A stretch of 64,000 nt of DNA from Schistosoma mansoni (GCF_000237925.1 NC_031495.1:5185852-5249851), one strand, 5' to 3'; positions 55,721 through 64,000 are shown, counted from the stretch's first letter. Numbers and translations are program-made. Notes: generated by a model from the letters alone, not told the origin.

Positions 55721-56165
55721 GTATATTGTTAGTTGACTAATGTGTCATAACAACAGTCCTACAAACATTTATAAGAAAAGATGGATAGTGGCTAGCAGTG
55801 GAATCCAGTTTGACACGCGTTTCGTCCTATTTGGGACTCGTCAGCTGGATGTACCTGCATCTCGGAGTTGATGTTCACTCTAGGACTCGAACCCAGTACT
55901 ATTCGCTTCAAACGCCATCGCGTTATCCGCTTAGCTACTGAGTCCTGATAGCCACCTACTTGTGCAAGGAGGTGAAGTTATGTTCACTTGTTGTTGTTTA
56001 CTTGTATCCTTCCATTGTCATTTTGGACTGCAATTGATCAGTCTCTTGTTGGTATATGTGCATCCTATGCGCGCGTCCTGGATTCCACTGCTAGCCACTA
56101 TCCATCTTTGGTTATAAATGTTTGTAGCATTGTTGTTATGACACATTAGTCAACTAACAATATAC
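55721..56165. mobile_element. SINE A in an 88-bp inverted repeat that extends into the flanks
   Basis: A minus-strand SINE A unit (hammerhead about 55803-55850, box B about 55880-55895, box A about 55938-55950, linker, tail to about 56067) is followed by a short plus-strand piece (CGCGCGTCCTGGATTCC and 3' flank). Arms 55721-55808 and 56078-56165 are inverted copies with 4 mismatches and no indels. The outer 50 bp of each arm is not SINE sequence, so flanking DNA is itself inverted-duplicated. Confidence 0.88.
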
Positions 56166-56469
56166 GTAAAATTAATTTGTACAGATTTTTGAAATTTTAT
56201 AAAACTAAGGAATTCATCTAATGGATAACAAATGAGATTGTAATAAAATGTACCTAGTATCTGACTGGAATGCAAAAATATCAGACGGTAACACTTAGTC
56301 TATAAGTGTAACTCTTTATATAAGCTTTTTTAACCAACCTAAAATTACAATGAAAAATTTATAAAATGGCTAACATTGATTAGTTCAGTAACATAGTGAA
56401 CTACCTAGTAGGGTTATTCAATCCCGCATCATATCACATTAAAATTTGGAAAACAAAATCAGTTTAAGT

Positions 56470-56590
56470 TAGATGTTAACATCGTCGAATGCCAGCTGAG
56501 TAGTCTAGAGGTTAAGCGTTCGCGCAAGACCAAAGATAGTGTACTCGAGTTCCACGTGGGTAATTGTTGATGATTACTTCTGAGGAATCT
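56470..56590 (+). mobile_element. SINE B, tRNA-like part only
   Basis: TTAGATGTTAACATCGTCGA, box A (TAGTCTAGAGGTTAAGC) near 56503, diverged box B, ending at CTGAGGAATC, the start of the hammerhead. Confidence 0.7.
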
Positions 56591-56643
56591 TTTTTAACAT
56601 GCACTTTTATTATTGATAAAGAGTTCAAAAGTAATATAACTTT

Positions 56644-56923
56644 GCATAATTGAAAGCATGAGTCAATTCAAGCTAGACCACCAAGGAAAACCTGGAAGCA
56701 CTGTACGGTCATTTCGTCCTATTGTGAGACTCCCCAGAAGTGCACATCCACGATCCTGCGTCTCGAGATTCGTACCCAGGACCTACCAGTCTCTCGCCAG
56801 AACACTTAACCGACAGACCACTGAGCCGGCCGGCATCCGATGATGTTAATGTCTAACTTCAATTGACTCATGCTTTCAACTATACAAATACTGAATCTCC
56901 ACAAAAAAAACGCTTCTGTTTAT
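56644..56923. mobile_element. SINE B inverted composite with 11-bp TSD
   Basis: Minus-strand copy (tail, 3' region, hammerhead, box B near 56775, box A near 56815) joins a plus-strand 3' tail (TTCAATTGACTCATGCTTTC onward). The duplication AATATAACTTT (56633-56643) and AATACAACTTT (56924-56934) has one mismatch. The right copy overlaps the likely polyadenylation signal of the minus-strand gene ending at 57005. Confidence 0.85.
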
Positions 56924-56931
56924 AATACAAC

Positions 56932-56937
56932 TTTATT
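56932..56937 (-). promoter_or_regulatory. Candidate polyadenylation signal of the minus-strand gene
   Basis: AATAAA on the minus strand, 68 nt after the stop codon at 57005-57007. Confidence 0.55.
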
Positions 56938-57004
56938 ATGAAAAATTATATTTACTATAATAGATGACTTCTTTCTTTTGATATTACAAATACTCATCCG
57001 ATTT

Positions 57005-57553
57005 TCATTTATTTTGTTTATTCCATTCATTCATTTTAATTTTGGCTCTTTCTATCAATTGTTTACCTAATTCAATTTGTTTCTCTTTCATTTTATTAAT
57101 ATAATCTTGATTAGATAATTTTATAGATGATAATTCAGTTAATAACTTTTGTATAATATTATCTAATTCCATTGGATTAACTTGAATGATAGCATTCAAT
57201 TCATTGTAATCTAATGTATCAATAGAAGTAATATATTTAAACATTGGATCTAATTTGTCTTGTTTTAATTCATTTGTAGTTGAAGTAATTTGGATCTCCT
57301 TTTCTGAAGAGATAGGTTGGTCATTTTGTTGTTGTTGCTGTTGTTGTTGTTGTTGTTGTTCGATTTCTTTTGAACTATCATCTGGTTTAAAATTTTTTAA
57401 CCATTTCGTTACTTTTTCAGGAAATAATTGAGGATATTTTGATATAAATTTAAGTGGAATAGCTTCAGATAATGGAGCTGGCCATATAGAATCTGATGAT
57501 GTTTCAAATGTTTCCAATAATGTATCAAAATATAGTGGACAAGGGATTTTTAT
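57005..57553 (-). CDS. Unidentified Asn/Gln-rich protein, terminal exon
   Basis: 182 codons plus TGA. Begins IKIPCPLYFDTL after the acceptor. A TTG-started frame from 57517 would lose these twelve residues, so the spliced reading is preferred. Contains a pure Gln run of 11 encoded mainly by CAA. Confidence 0.8.
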   Translation of the reverse strand: MKIPCPLYFDTLLETFETSSDSIWPAPLSEAIPLKFISKYPQLFPEKVTKWLKNFKPDDSSKEIEQQQQQQQQQQQNDQPISSEKEIQITSTTNELKQDKLDPMFKYITSIDTLDYNELNAIIQVNPMELDNIIQKLLTELSSIKLSNQDYINKMKEKQIELGKQLIERAKIKMNEWNKQNK

Positions 57554-60094
57554 CTATTATAGAAAAAACAAAATAAGAAAGGAATATACTGTATTTCAGT
57601 CACGGGTATGAGGGCTAATATCACTTCCCGGCTGCCCACACCGTGGAAGGGTATTTCTTGAGGGACCTGAAAAAGAAGTTGGATTAATGTTGGTTTTAAC
57701 GACCTGGGAGCGTGACCGCAGTGCCCAAGGGACAACTGCTTGAGGCCGGTCACGCACAGCCTTGTTGTGAGGGATTTTTGACGTGTTAGCTCCGTTCTTC
57801 AAAGGACTTTACCGCCGGAGACGGATTTCCATGGGATAAGGCGAGGTGTGCATTTTTAGGGTCGACCTATTCTAACCCCGCCCCTCCTTGTGAGAAGGCA
57901 GCATCGCTGTTATGCTGGTTGTCTGAAGAAAACACCTTACTGCCGTCACACCTTTGTACAGTCAGCAGTACGACTTCGTCTTCGGACCTTGAGTTTGCTG
58001 CATTTAGTCTTACCGCTCTTCAACCAACCTGTCTGGCATGGTAAGAACTTGAGGAACGATTGTTGCAGCCAGTATAGCTCGATTGGTTCATCATGATAGG
58101 CAAGCCCGACCACCACGTCAAGGTAGCAGCAACGGTCGGTATGGGGGTCGGGAATACTGTATTTAAGATTAATAATGACTGGGAATAGATGTCAGAAGTA
58201 TTATTGTTAAGATGGGCTTCAGTATAGTAATTGTTCAGCATAACATTCATCTCATTTCAGTATAACATACCTCATACGTTTTGTGTTAATTCTGTGTAAA
58301 GTTGATTTTGTATTTTGTCTATTTCGGTTATTTGTAATATTTGCTGACTAATTATCAAATATCAATATCTGTTCTTGTGATTATAACATGAAGAAAATTA
58401 TCACTTCTTTGAAGTAGATAATTTTAAATTACCATGTTTTTCCAAGGAACAGTGACTGTCTCCAAAAGTTTTAGTGAGAAGCCGTGACCAGTGAAGTTCA
58501 ACCAGGTCTGTTGTGATATAGTAACACACTGAAGACAATGGTGGACAGTGACTCAGTTTCGTGGATTGGTTGAAGTTAGATATTAACACCGTTGGATCCC
58601 GACTCTGTGGTTTAGAGGTTAAGCATTCGCGCGCGAGACTGATAGGTCCTGGATTCGTATCCCACGAGGCGGGATCGTGGATGCGCACTGCTAACGAGTT
58701 TCATACTGGGAAGAAACGGCCGTTCAGTGATTCCAGGTTTTCCATAGTGGTCTAGCTTCAAATGATTCATGAATTCAACTATTAAATTAATATAATATCC
58801 ACAAAACCCCTCCATGATTTTTAAGGAATGTTAAGTTAGTAGTCCTAATTTACTGATACTTCATAGGCAATAATAATGTTGAATAATTGAAGTGAATATT
58901 GAGTATTTATATAATCTTGATAGAAATATTAATTCCTGTTGATTTATGCAAGCAATCATTCATTATTTATATTGATCTTCTGTTCCGTTGCTTCTACATC
59001 AAATTTGCTTCTTATTATCGGCCTGAATAGTGAGTATATATGTATATCATAACTATAGAAAATGAAAATTTGGAACACGGAAACACTGTGATTTGTACAA
59101 CTTAAGGAATAAGCAAAAGTGATAGCACATTAGGCTTATCTTCAGCTAAATACTCTTGTTTGTATATATATGCACCACAAGTAGCTGAAATAGACAAAAT
59201 TGAATTTACGCAAAATTACCACAAAATGTATCCGGGGCATGTTAGACTGATTGAGATTCATACTAAATTCAGATAAAAGAATGTTATACTGAATAAATAC
59301 CACATTGAAATGAAAAATAAAAAAAATCATCATTACTGTATACATATGTCATACTATTTCAAAACGAATGCTAATAGTGGATAAAAATCATACTGAATTA
59401 GAACATGATTTCCTGTTTTATTCCATTCCAATATTCAGGTCCCCCAAATGCCCTGGTACTGCCAAGAATGGGGAGAGTCCGCTCTCCCTCTCCAAATCCC
59501 CTCACATGGCCACGCGTACATAGCCTCTGATAGGGAAGTCCTACTCACTGCCTTCTCGTGGCGGGCGCGTTGTTTACGAAAGTGAGAGGATGAAAAGCGA
59601 ATGTCTGGCGCTTTAACCGGGTTCGTGAACACGGAAAGTCCACCTAGGGGAGTTGGAAAACTCTGATTCTAAATCAATGGTTCACATGGGCTCCAGTATC
59701 CTGAGGGGACAAATGGCATATGAGTCAATTGTTGGTCACCGGCTACCATGGGACTGCATCTCCTCACGATGCTCCACTGCCTTATGGATCAGACCTTTAG
59801 GTCAAAGGCTCCGACTATGCCTCTCTAAGAAAACCACCTGCTTCGATTTGAGCACTTGAGCAGTATCACAGCTCTGACTGACTCTCATCACCCTTGACTG
59901 TACCAGAGCATTTGGGGACATATCTCAACATATAGATTTAGTAAAAAAAAGCATAGTTTTATCTACTCACTTGTTTCATACTGAAATTATGAAAGTTGTA
60001 CACTGTAACCATGTCTCATGAAAACCTATTGCACAATCTTTCTTACTTTTAAATTGTTAGATCACCTTAAAATCACTTTTTACATAATTAATAG

Positions 60095-60147
<53 letters not shown>

Positions 60148-61356
60148 ACTGACGTAAATACATTTTAAATATCAGAAGGGGGTTTTGTGGAGATTTTAAT
60201 AATTTTATATAGTTGAAATGATGATTCAACTGAAGCCTAGACTGATAGGTCCTAGCTTCGAATCTCGTAAGGCGGGATAGTGGATCCGCACTGCTAAGGA
60301 GTCCCACATTTTAAATATATTATTTATATAATAGAAATATATATATAAAACTTACTAATTTTTGATTAATTGCTGTATATGGTCCAAAAACGTTTTCTAA
60401 TAAATAATGTTTATTTAAAAAATTTTTTGAAAAATATTCAATTAATAATTCCGCCGCAATTAAATCAAGATTAGATAAATAACCAGAAAATTGTTTTTCA
60501 AAATTTAATAAATTATTTTCAATATTATTAGTATTACTACTATTATCATTATTAGTAGTACTATTATGACTACTATTATTATTATTATTATTAGGGACAT
60601 AAGTAGGTGATAATTGAAATAATGATTTAAAGAAATGAATAGATCCAATTAAACATGTCGTTTTATCATTATTAGTAGTAGTATTATTATTATTAATTAA
60701 ATTATCATTTTTTATACTACTGAATTCAATATTATTAATATATAAATATTTATTATTTAATTGCCATAATTGTAAATGACGTAATAATATATAAGCAGTT
60801 GTAAAACTAATTATAATACATAATAATTTTTCTATATTCATATCATTATAATGATCATCAATCAATAATTGATATGATTGAAACATTGAATTATTGATTT
60901 TATTATTGATTAAATTGAATTTTTTTGTTTTTTTTTTATAAAATTCTTGTATCCATTTAGTTGTTGACCATTTAATACATCCTAAAAAATAATTAATTAA
61001 TGCTGAATCCCATAATGATGTTTTAGGTTCCATTATATTGAAATGATTAGGATTATTATTATTATTATTATTAATTAAATCCATTGATTGAATTTGATAT
61101 TTTTGTTTAAATAAATCAGTTTTAATAAATGAGTTCAATATTAAATTTGGTCTTTTTAAAATTAAATTTGTATTTTCTAAATAATTTTGTATTTCTAATT
61201 TAAGATTATGATCATTATTTAAATGATTTAAAAATTTTTTTGCTATATCTAAAGAGATAATTAAAAATAATTGATCAGATGTTGATTGAGATTCATCAAT
61301 TTCATTAGAGGGTTTTTTACTCTTGGATTTTAAAGTTTTCATTTGTAAATTATTAT
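57005..61356 (-). CDS. Unidentified host protein, two 3' exons, Asn- and Gln-rich
   Basis: Exon at 61356-60356 and terminal exon at 57553-57005 join in phase 0 (donor GTAAGT, acceptor ATAATAG). Together they encode at least 511 residues from the ATG at 61342. A TTACAG acceptor just upstream leaves four in-frame codons before that ATG (NNLQ), so the true start may lie in an earlier exon to the right. Visible features: a basic N-terminus (KSKSKKPS), Asn runs near residues 90 and 200-275, a hydrophobic segment LLCIIISFTTAYILLRHLQL, then after the splice IKIPCPLYFDTLLETFE, IWPAPLSEAIPLKFISKYPQ and LFPEKVTKWL, an 11-residue Gln run and a C-terminal coiled-coil-like stretch rich in K, E and N. I do not recognise the family and assign no function. 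The intron (57554-60355) holds family G, SINE B and family C copies and a (TA)n run. Confidence 0.8.
57597..58153. mobile_element. Repeat family G: 557-bp GC-rich insertion with 11-bp TSD
   Basis: Sharply more GC-rich than its surroundings and bounded by the perfect duplication ATACTGTATTT at 57586-57596 and 58154-58164. No A-rich tail and no terminal inverted repeats are seen. TAGCTCGATTGG near 58074 resembles a box A, but no good box B follows. Lies in the intron of the minus-strand gene. Retroposon class unknown. Confidence 0.8.
58440..58815 (+). mobile_element. SINE B, near full-length copy
   Basis: Leader (GTGACCAGTGAAGTTCAACC, GGATTGGTTGAAGTTAGATA), box A near 58605, box B near 58650, hammerhead CTAACGAG...GAAA at about 58691-58718 with stem III CGGCCG and stem I GCACTG/CAGTG, 3' region and tail. 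The core has one change (G5 to A). Confidence 0.85.
58816..59440. other. Intron filler, nothing recognised
   Basis: AT-rich intron sequence of the minus-strand gene. No element can be named. Confidence 0.45.
59441..59919 (+). repeat. Repeat family C, 3'-truncated with inverted copy of its own start
   Basis: Begins CCCCCAAATGCCCTGG like the full copies and runs to about 59870 (GCAGTATCACAGC). Instead of the family tail, about 59891-59918 is an inverted copy of the first 27 bp or so of the element (CCTTGACTGTACCAGAGCAT...). Confidence 0.8.
60099..60142. repeat. (TA)n microsatellite
   Basis: About 22 TA units. Confidence 0.97.
60173..60305. mobile_element. SINE B mini-composite, 133 bp, with 13-bp TSD
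   Basis: Minus-strand 3' tail (60173 to about 60240) is joined to a plus-strand tRNA 3' half with box B (CTTCGAATCTC near 60255) that stops inside the hammerhead (CTAAGGAGTCCCAC). The duplication ACATTTTAAATAT at 60160-60172 and 60306-60318 is perfect. Lies within 60 bp of the exon donor at 60355. Confidence 0.88.
60356..61356 (-). CDS. Unidentified Asn-rich protein, upstream exon
   Basis: Open throughout, 329 codons from the first ATG at 61342. The coding sequence has well-spaced hydrophobic and aromatic residues (DSALINYFLGCIKWSTTKWI, QSYQLLIDDHYNDMN, LDLIAAELLIEYFSKNFL) between low-complexity Asn runs, which argues for a real folded protein with loop expansions. The exon starts 39 bp from a family D repeat. 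Confidence 0.8.
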
Positions 61357-61394
61357 CTGTAATGGGAAATAAATATTATTTATTAGTTTTAATG

Positions 61395-62107
61395 TAGTGA
61401 ATCAAAACACAAGTGAGGACAATTAAATGAAAATACTGAAATCTCCACAAAACTCCTTCTGATTATAATCGTATGCTCATTAGTAACTGACTTCAAGATA
61501 CACGTCCTCGAGTTCTAGTGGTAAGCAGTAACCAGTGGAGTTCAACCACGTCTGTTGTGAGATAACAACTCACTGAAGACAATTGGTGAATAGTTGCTCA
61601 AACTTCGTGGATTGGTTGAAGTTAGACATTAACACTGTTGGATGCCGACCAGTTCAGTTGACTAGAGGTTAAGTGCTATGGCTCGAGACTGGTAGATCCT
61701 CGGTTCGAATCTCGCGAGTGCGGGATCATGGATGCGCACTTCTGAGGAGTCCCATGATAGGACGAAATGGCCGGGTTTTCGATGATGATCTAGCTTCAAT
61801 TGACTCATGATTTCAATTGTGAAAAATACAATCGAATGTATTTAGAAACGAATTACAGATTATCTCACTAAATTCTGATAATCATACAGTAGTAAACAGT
61901 TAATTTGCAAACTATCAATCAATTGTGTTAATCATCACCGTTCCTTCTGTAAATATCAGTTCATCTTCTCTAATTCCATTATTCATGCATTTTACTACCA
62001 ATCGCGCTTCATTTTAGTTCTTTCCTTATCGATCTCCTGCCAAAATACATTCTATGTCTGACCATCACCATATACTACTTATGTAGATATAAGTAGACCA
62101 CACCACA
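61395..62107 (+). repeat. Repeat family D, copy 5, split by a SINE B
   Basis: Family D sequence at 61395-61429 and 61839-62107, in the same orientation as copy 1, ending CTACTTATGTAGATATAAG. The insertion between them is SINE B. Fossil; SINE B is younger than this repeat. Confidence 0.65.
61430..61827 (+). mobile_element. SINE B, longer than one unit, inserted in family D
   Basis: Starts with the 3' tail (AAAATACTGAAATCTCCACA), then leader, tRNA-like part (box A near 61665, box B GGTTCGAATCTC near 61703), hammerhead (CTGAGGAG...GAAA, stem III lost) and 3' region ending CAATTGTGAAAAAT. The tail phrase at both ends means more than one unit. Duplication ACAATTAAATG (61419-61429) and ACAATCGAATG (61828-61838), two mismatches. 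Confidence 0.85.
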
Positions 62108-62357
62108 TTAATAAACTTACGAATGTTTATATTTCAATCCAATCATAACAAAACTATACTGCTAATTTTTGTTAACAAATATGTTAAATTTTATACTTCA
62201 TTGATATGAAAAGAACAGGAATATTCTAATCTCCAGCACCATATTACAGTCAAATCAGAAAAAAAAAGATTTTTCTATTATAACTGCGCTGTCAACTAAA
62301 AGGTATGTAAGTGTTCACGATCCACCGGGGTGCTTGGTACCTGTGTGGTTGCGCCAC

Positions 62358-62545
62358 AGGATTAAGCTGTACTGTTCAGATTACAGAGTTGAAGCCCATA
62401 AAGTGTCCGGTTTTCCTATGGGGGCGAGATTGAGCTGTACTTCTTGGGTTAAGCCTGACCAGTGTCTGACTCTCCTTTTAAACGGGATTGAACTGTACTG
62501 TTTGGGTTGTCGCGTGCAAGTCTGGATGGCGTCTGGTTCTTCTGA
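62358..62545 (+). repeat. Imperfect tandem repeat, three units of about 58-68 bp
   Basis: Units start at about 62358, 62426 and 62484. Each begins GATT(A/G)A(G/A)CTGTACT and ends with a GTGTC(C/T)GG-TT-TCCT-type phrase. A readable frame spans the array (KLYCSDYRV, LSCTSW, ELYCLGCRV), but no start, splice sites or domain support a gene. Confidence 0.65.
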
Positions 62546-63012
62546 AAACCAGTGAAAAATTTCCTGGCCCATAAGGGTATATTATATAACTAACTGTGAA
62601 ATGTTCATGGTCAATTAAAAGTGTAAACATGAAATTGTAGAGCCGTATGCTTGGCTTTATTAAGCTTTAGATAGTGACTATAGTTCATAATAAACTTAGC
62701 GTAAACGAGATCTAAAATTTCAGAACTTCTCTAGTGTGTGAGTTGGCTCTTCAGCCTTAATGTGGACTTTAATAGTCCTGAGTGTCATAAGAAGTCTTCC
62801 AAAATAAATCGGCAAGTAACTGTTCTGGGGTTTTACAACCTGCACGCAACAATCCCTATAGATTCCTCATTGATTCATGTTTGCAAAATCGTCGTGTGTT
62901 TTGTTTTTGCGGTTAGAAATTCTTTGTTATATTCAGCTTGGTCCACCATAAATGAGTAATACTGAGAAGAAACTCATAATCGAATACCCGACCCCCCCTC
63001 TTCCATGGAGAT
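62546..63012. other. No recognisable feature
   Basis: Mixed-composition intergenic sequence. The open frame at about 62738-62959 lacks support. Confidence 0.4.
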
Positions 63013-63291
63013 TTAAGACGAAGTTCGAAATATAAACTTTGTTTTAATCCAAAAGAGGAGTATCAGCCAACGCATTATGTTCCATATAAATCGTTTGACA
63101 AACATCTCGTAAGTATAAACTATCGGGATAGGTCGTAAAAATAAAATGTCAGATGATACCATTTCAAAGTCTTTAATGTCATTCTCATAAAGGATAGCTC
63201 CATATGTTTCAATAAATGCAGGGACTTGATAAAAGAATCCAACCGGTCTGAAGACATTACTCAAAATACTCTTCAGGGGCTTAACGGCCAT
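63013..63291 (-). CDS. Possible small coding exon, function unknown
   Basis: 92 codons on the minus strand starting in a good context (GAGGCATGG). The predicted protein begins MAVKPLKSILSNVFRPVGFF, has a mixed middle (YQVPAFIETYGAILYENDIK DFEMVSSDI, split here) and a hydrophobic, basic C-terminus (FIWNIMRWLILLFWIKTKFI) that could span a membrane. Base composition is more balanced than the surrounding sequence. No homologue comes to mind and no splice sites were confirmed. It could equally be a chance frame. Confidence 0.3.
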   Translation of the reverse strand: MAVKPLKSILSNVFRPVGFFYQVPAFIETYGAILYENDIKDFEMVSSDILFLRPIPIVYTYEMFVKRFIWNIMRWLILLFWIKTKFIFRTSS

Positions 63292-64000
63292 GCCTCCAGT
63301 TTGGATTATGTTCTCACTAAGAAGGTGGTAGTTATTCCAAACTAGTTATCTTATATCCGAACAGATGTATACATTATATTATAAATACTGTCTAACACTT
63401 ATGTAACAGAACTTCTAGTTGAAATAATTCCACACAGAAATCATCATGATATATACTGAGATGGCAGCACCACGGCACAAGAACTCCCGCTACTGATCTA
63501 AAACTCCTAAAGCTAAAACGCTTCGAGTCATTGGTACTTATGCATTAATTCGATCATTATAAGCTTTACTCTTAAAAGAGCAGTTAGCTACTAAGGTTCT
63601 CCAATGTATACTGCCACATGGTCGAGCCCTTTGAATTCTACATGATGATGTGTTTATGGATTTTATTCCCGAAAAATAATAAACAGTATTGGAAATATGA
63701 TGTCAAACAAAGAGCTGAGATTATGACATAGAAAGTCGTAACCTTCAACCCACTGAACGATGATCATGATATTAATATATTTCAGCTCGTCATAACCCGT
63801 GACTAGTTACATAAAAGAACGTTCAGGCACCTTAAAAAACAGGTCGTCTCTACTTTATTTGGGATTTCACTCCACGGACCGCGGGTGAAACATTTTATTT
63901 CAGCCTTTTTGTTCATTTCTTTACGGCAAAGTTAAACTTTTACGGTACTGAAAATAATTTCCTCCAGACAACAGTCTGGAAGCAGGTGTAGGGTCACTGA
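63292..64000. other. No recognisable feature
   Basis: Moderate GC, no long frame, no repeat that recurs in the window. Confidence 0.4.

Noticed and set aside
1-64000. CRISPR arrays, bacterial operons, rRNA genes
   Set aside because: The genome is eukaryotic with spliced genes; no regularly spaced short repeats or rRNA-like blocks were seen.

Overview
The window is a repeat-rich, AT-rich stretch of a flatworm genome, almost certainly a schistosome. Three things suggest this: tRNA-derived SINEs that carry hammerhead ribozymes (the Sm-alpha type of Schistosoma), RTE, CR1-like and Penelope-like retroelements of schistosome character, and a host gene whose first introns are about 35 nt and whose later introns run to kilobases. 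The species cannot be told from the sequence. Two runs of exactly 200 N (4744-4943, 32703-32902) are scaffold gaps.

Layout. 1-21.7 kb has no convincing host gene. It holds SINE copies (families called A and B here), an RTE-type LINE family (B) including a copy of about 3 kb on the minus strand (8510-11560), an old CR1-like LINE (15.2-17.0 kb) and several unclassified repeats. 21.7-52.2 kb is one host gene on the plus strand. Its 11 exons join in frame to a 384-residue member of the malate/L-lactate dehydrogenase (Ldh2/YlbC-YiaK) oxidoreductase family. The long introns are packed with LINEs, SINEs and Penelope fossils. 52.2-57.0 kb is intergenic and repeat-filled. 57.0-61.36 kb holds the two 3' exons of an unidentified host gene on the minus strand, with Asn-rich loops and a poly-Gln tract; its 5' part probably lies further right. 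61.4-64.0 kb has a repeat of family D interrupted by a SINE, an imperfect tandem repeat and a possible small minus-strand coding exon.

Most notable pattern. Three unrelated-looking tRNA-like SINE families (A, B, C) each carry a type I hammerhead motif with a loopless palindromic stem III. Many A and B loci are not simple insertions. They are head-to-head inverted composites of two partial copies, and at least seven are bracketed by one 11-15 bp target-site duplication, so each composite seems to have entered in one event. Some other copies are longer than one unit or circularly permuted, as expected if the template were a circular or tandem ribozyme-processed RNA. A further hammerhead-like motif lies downstream of a Penelope-like element (34214-34257).

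Repeat names used here (SINE A/B/C, RTE-A/B, families C, D, E, G) are local labels. Boundaries were read by eye and may be off by several bases unless a target-site duplication is quoted.
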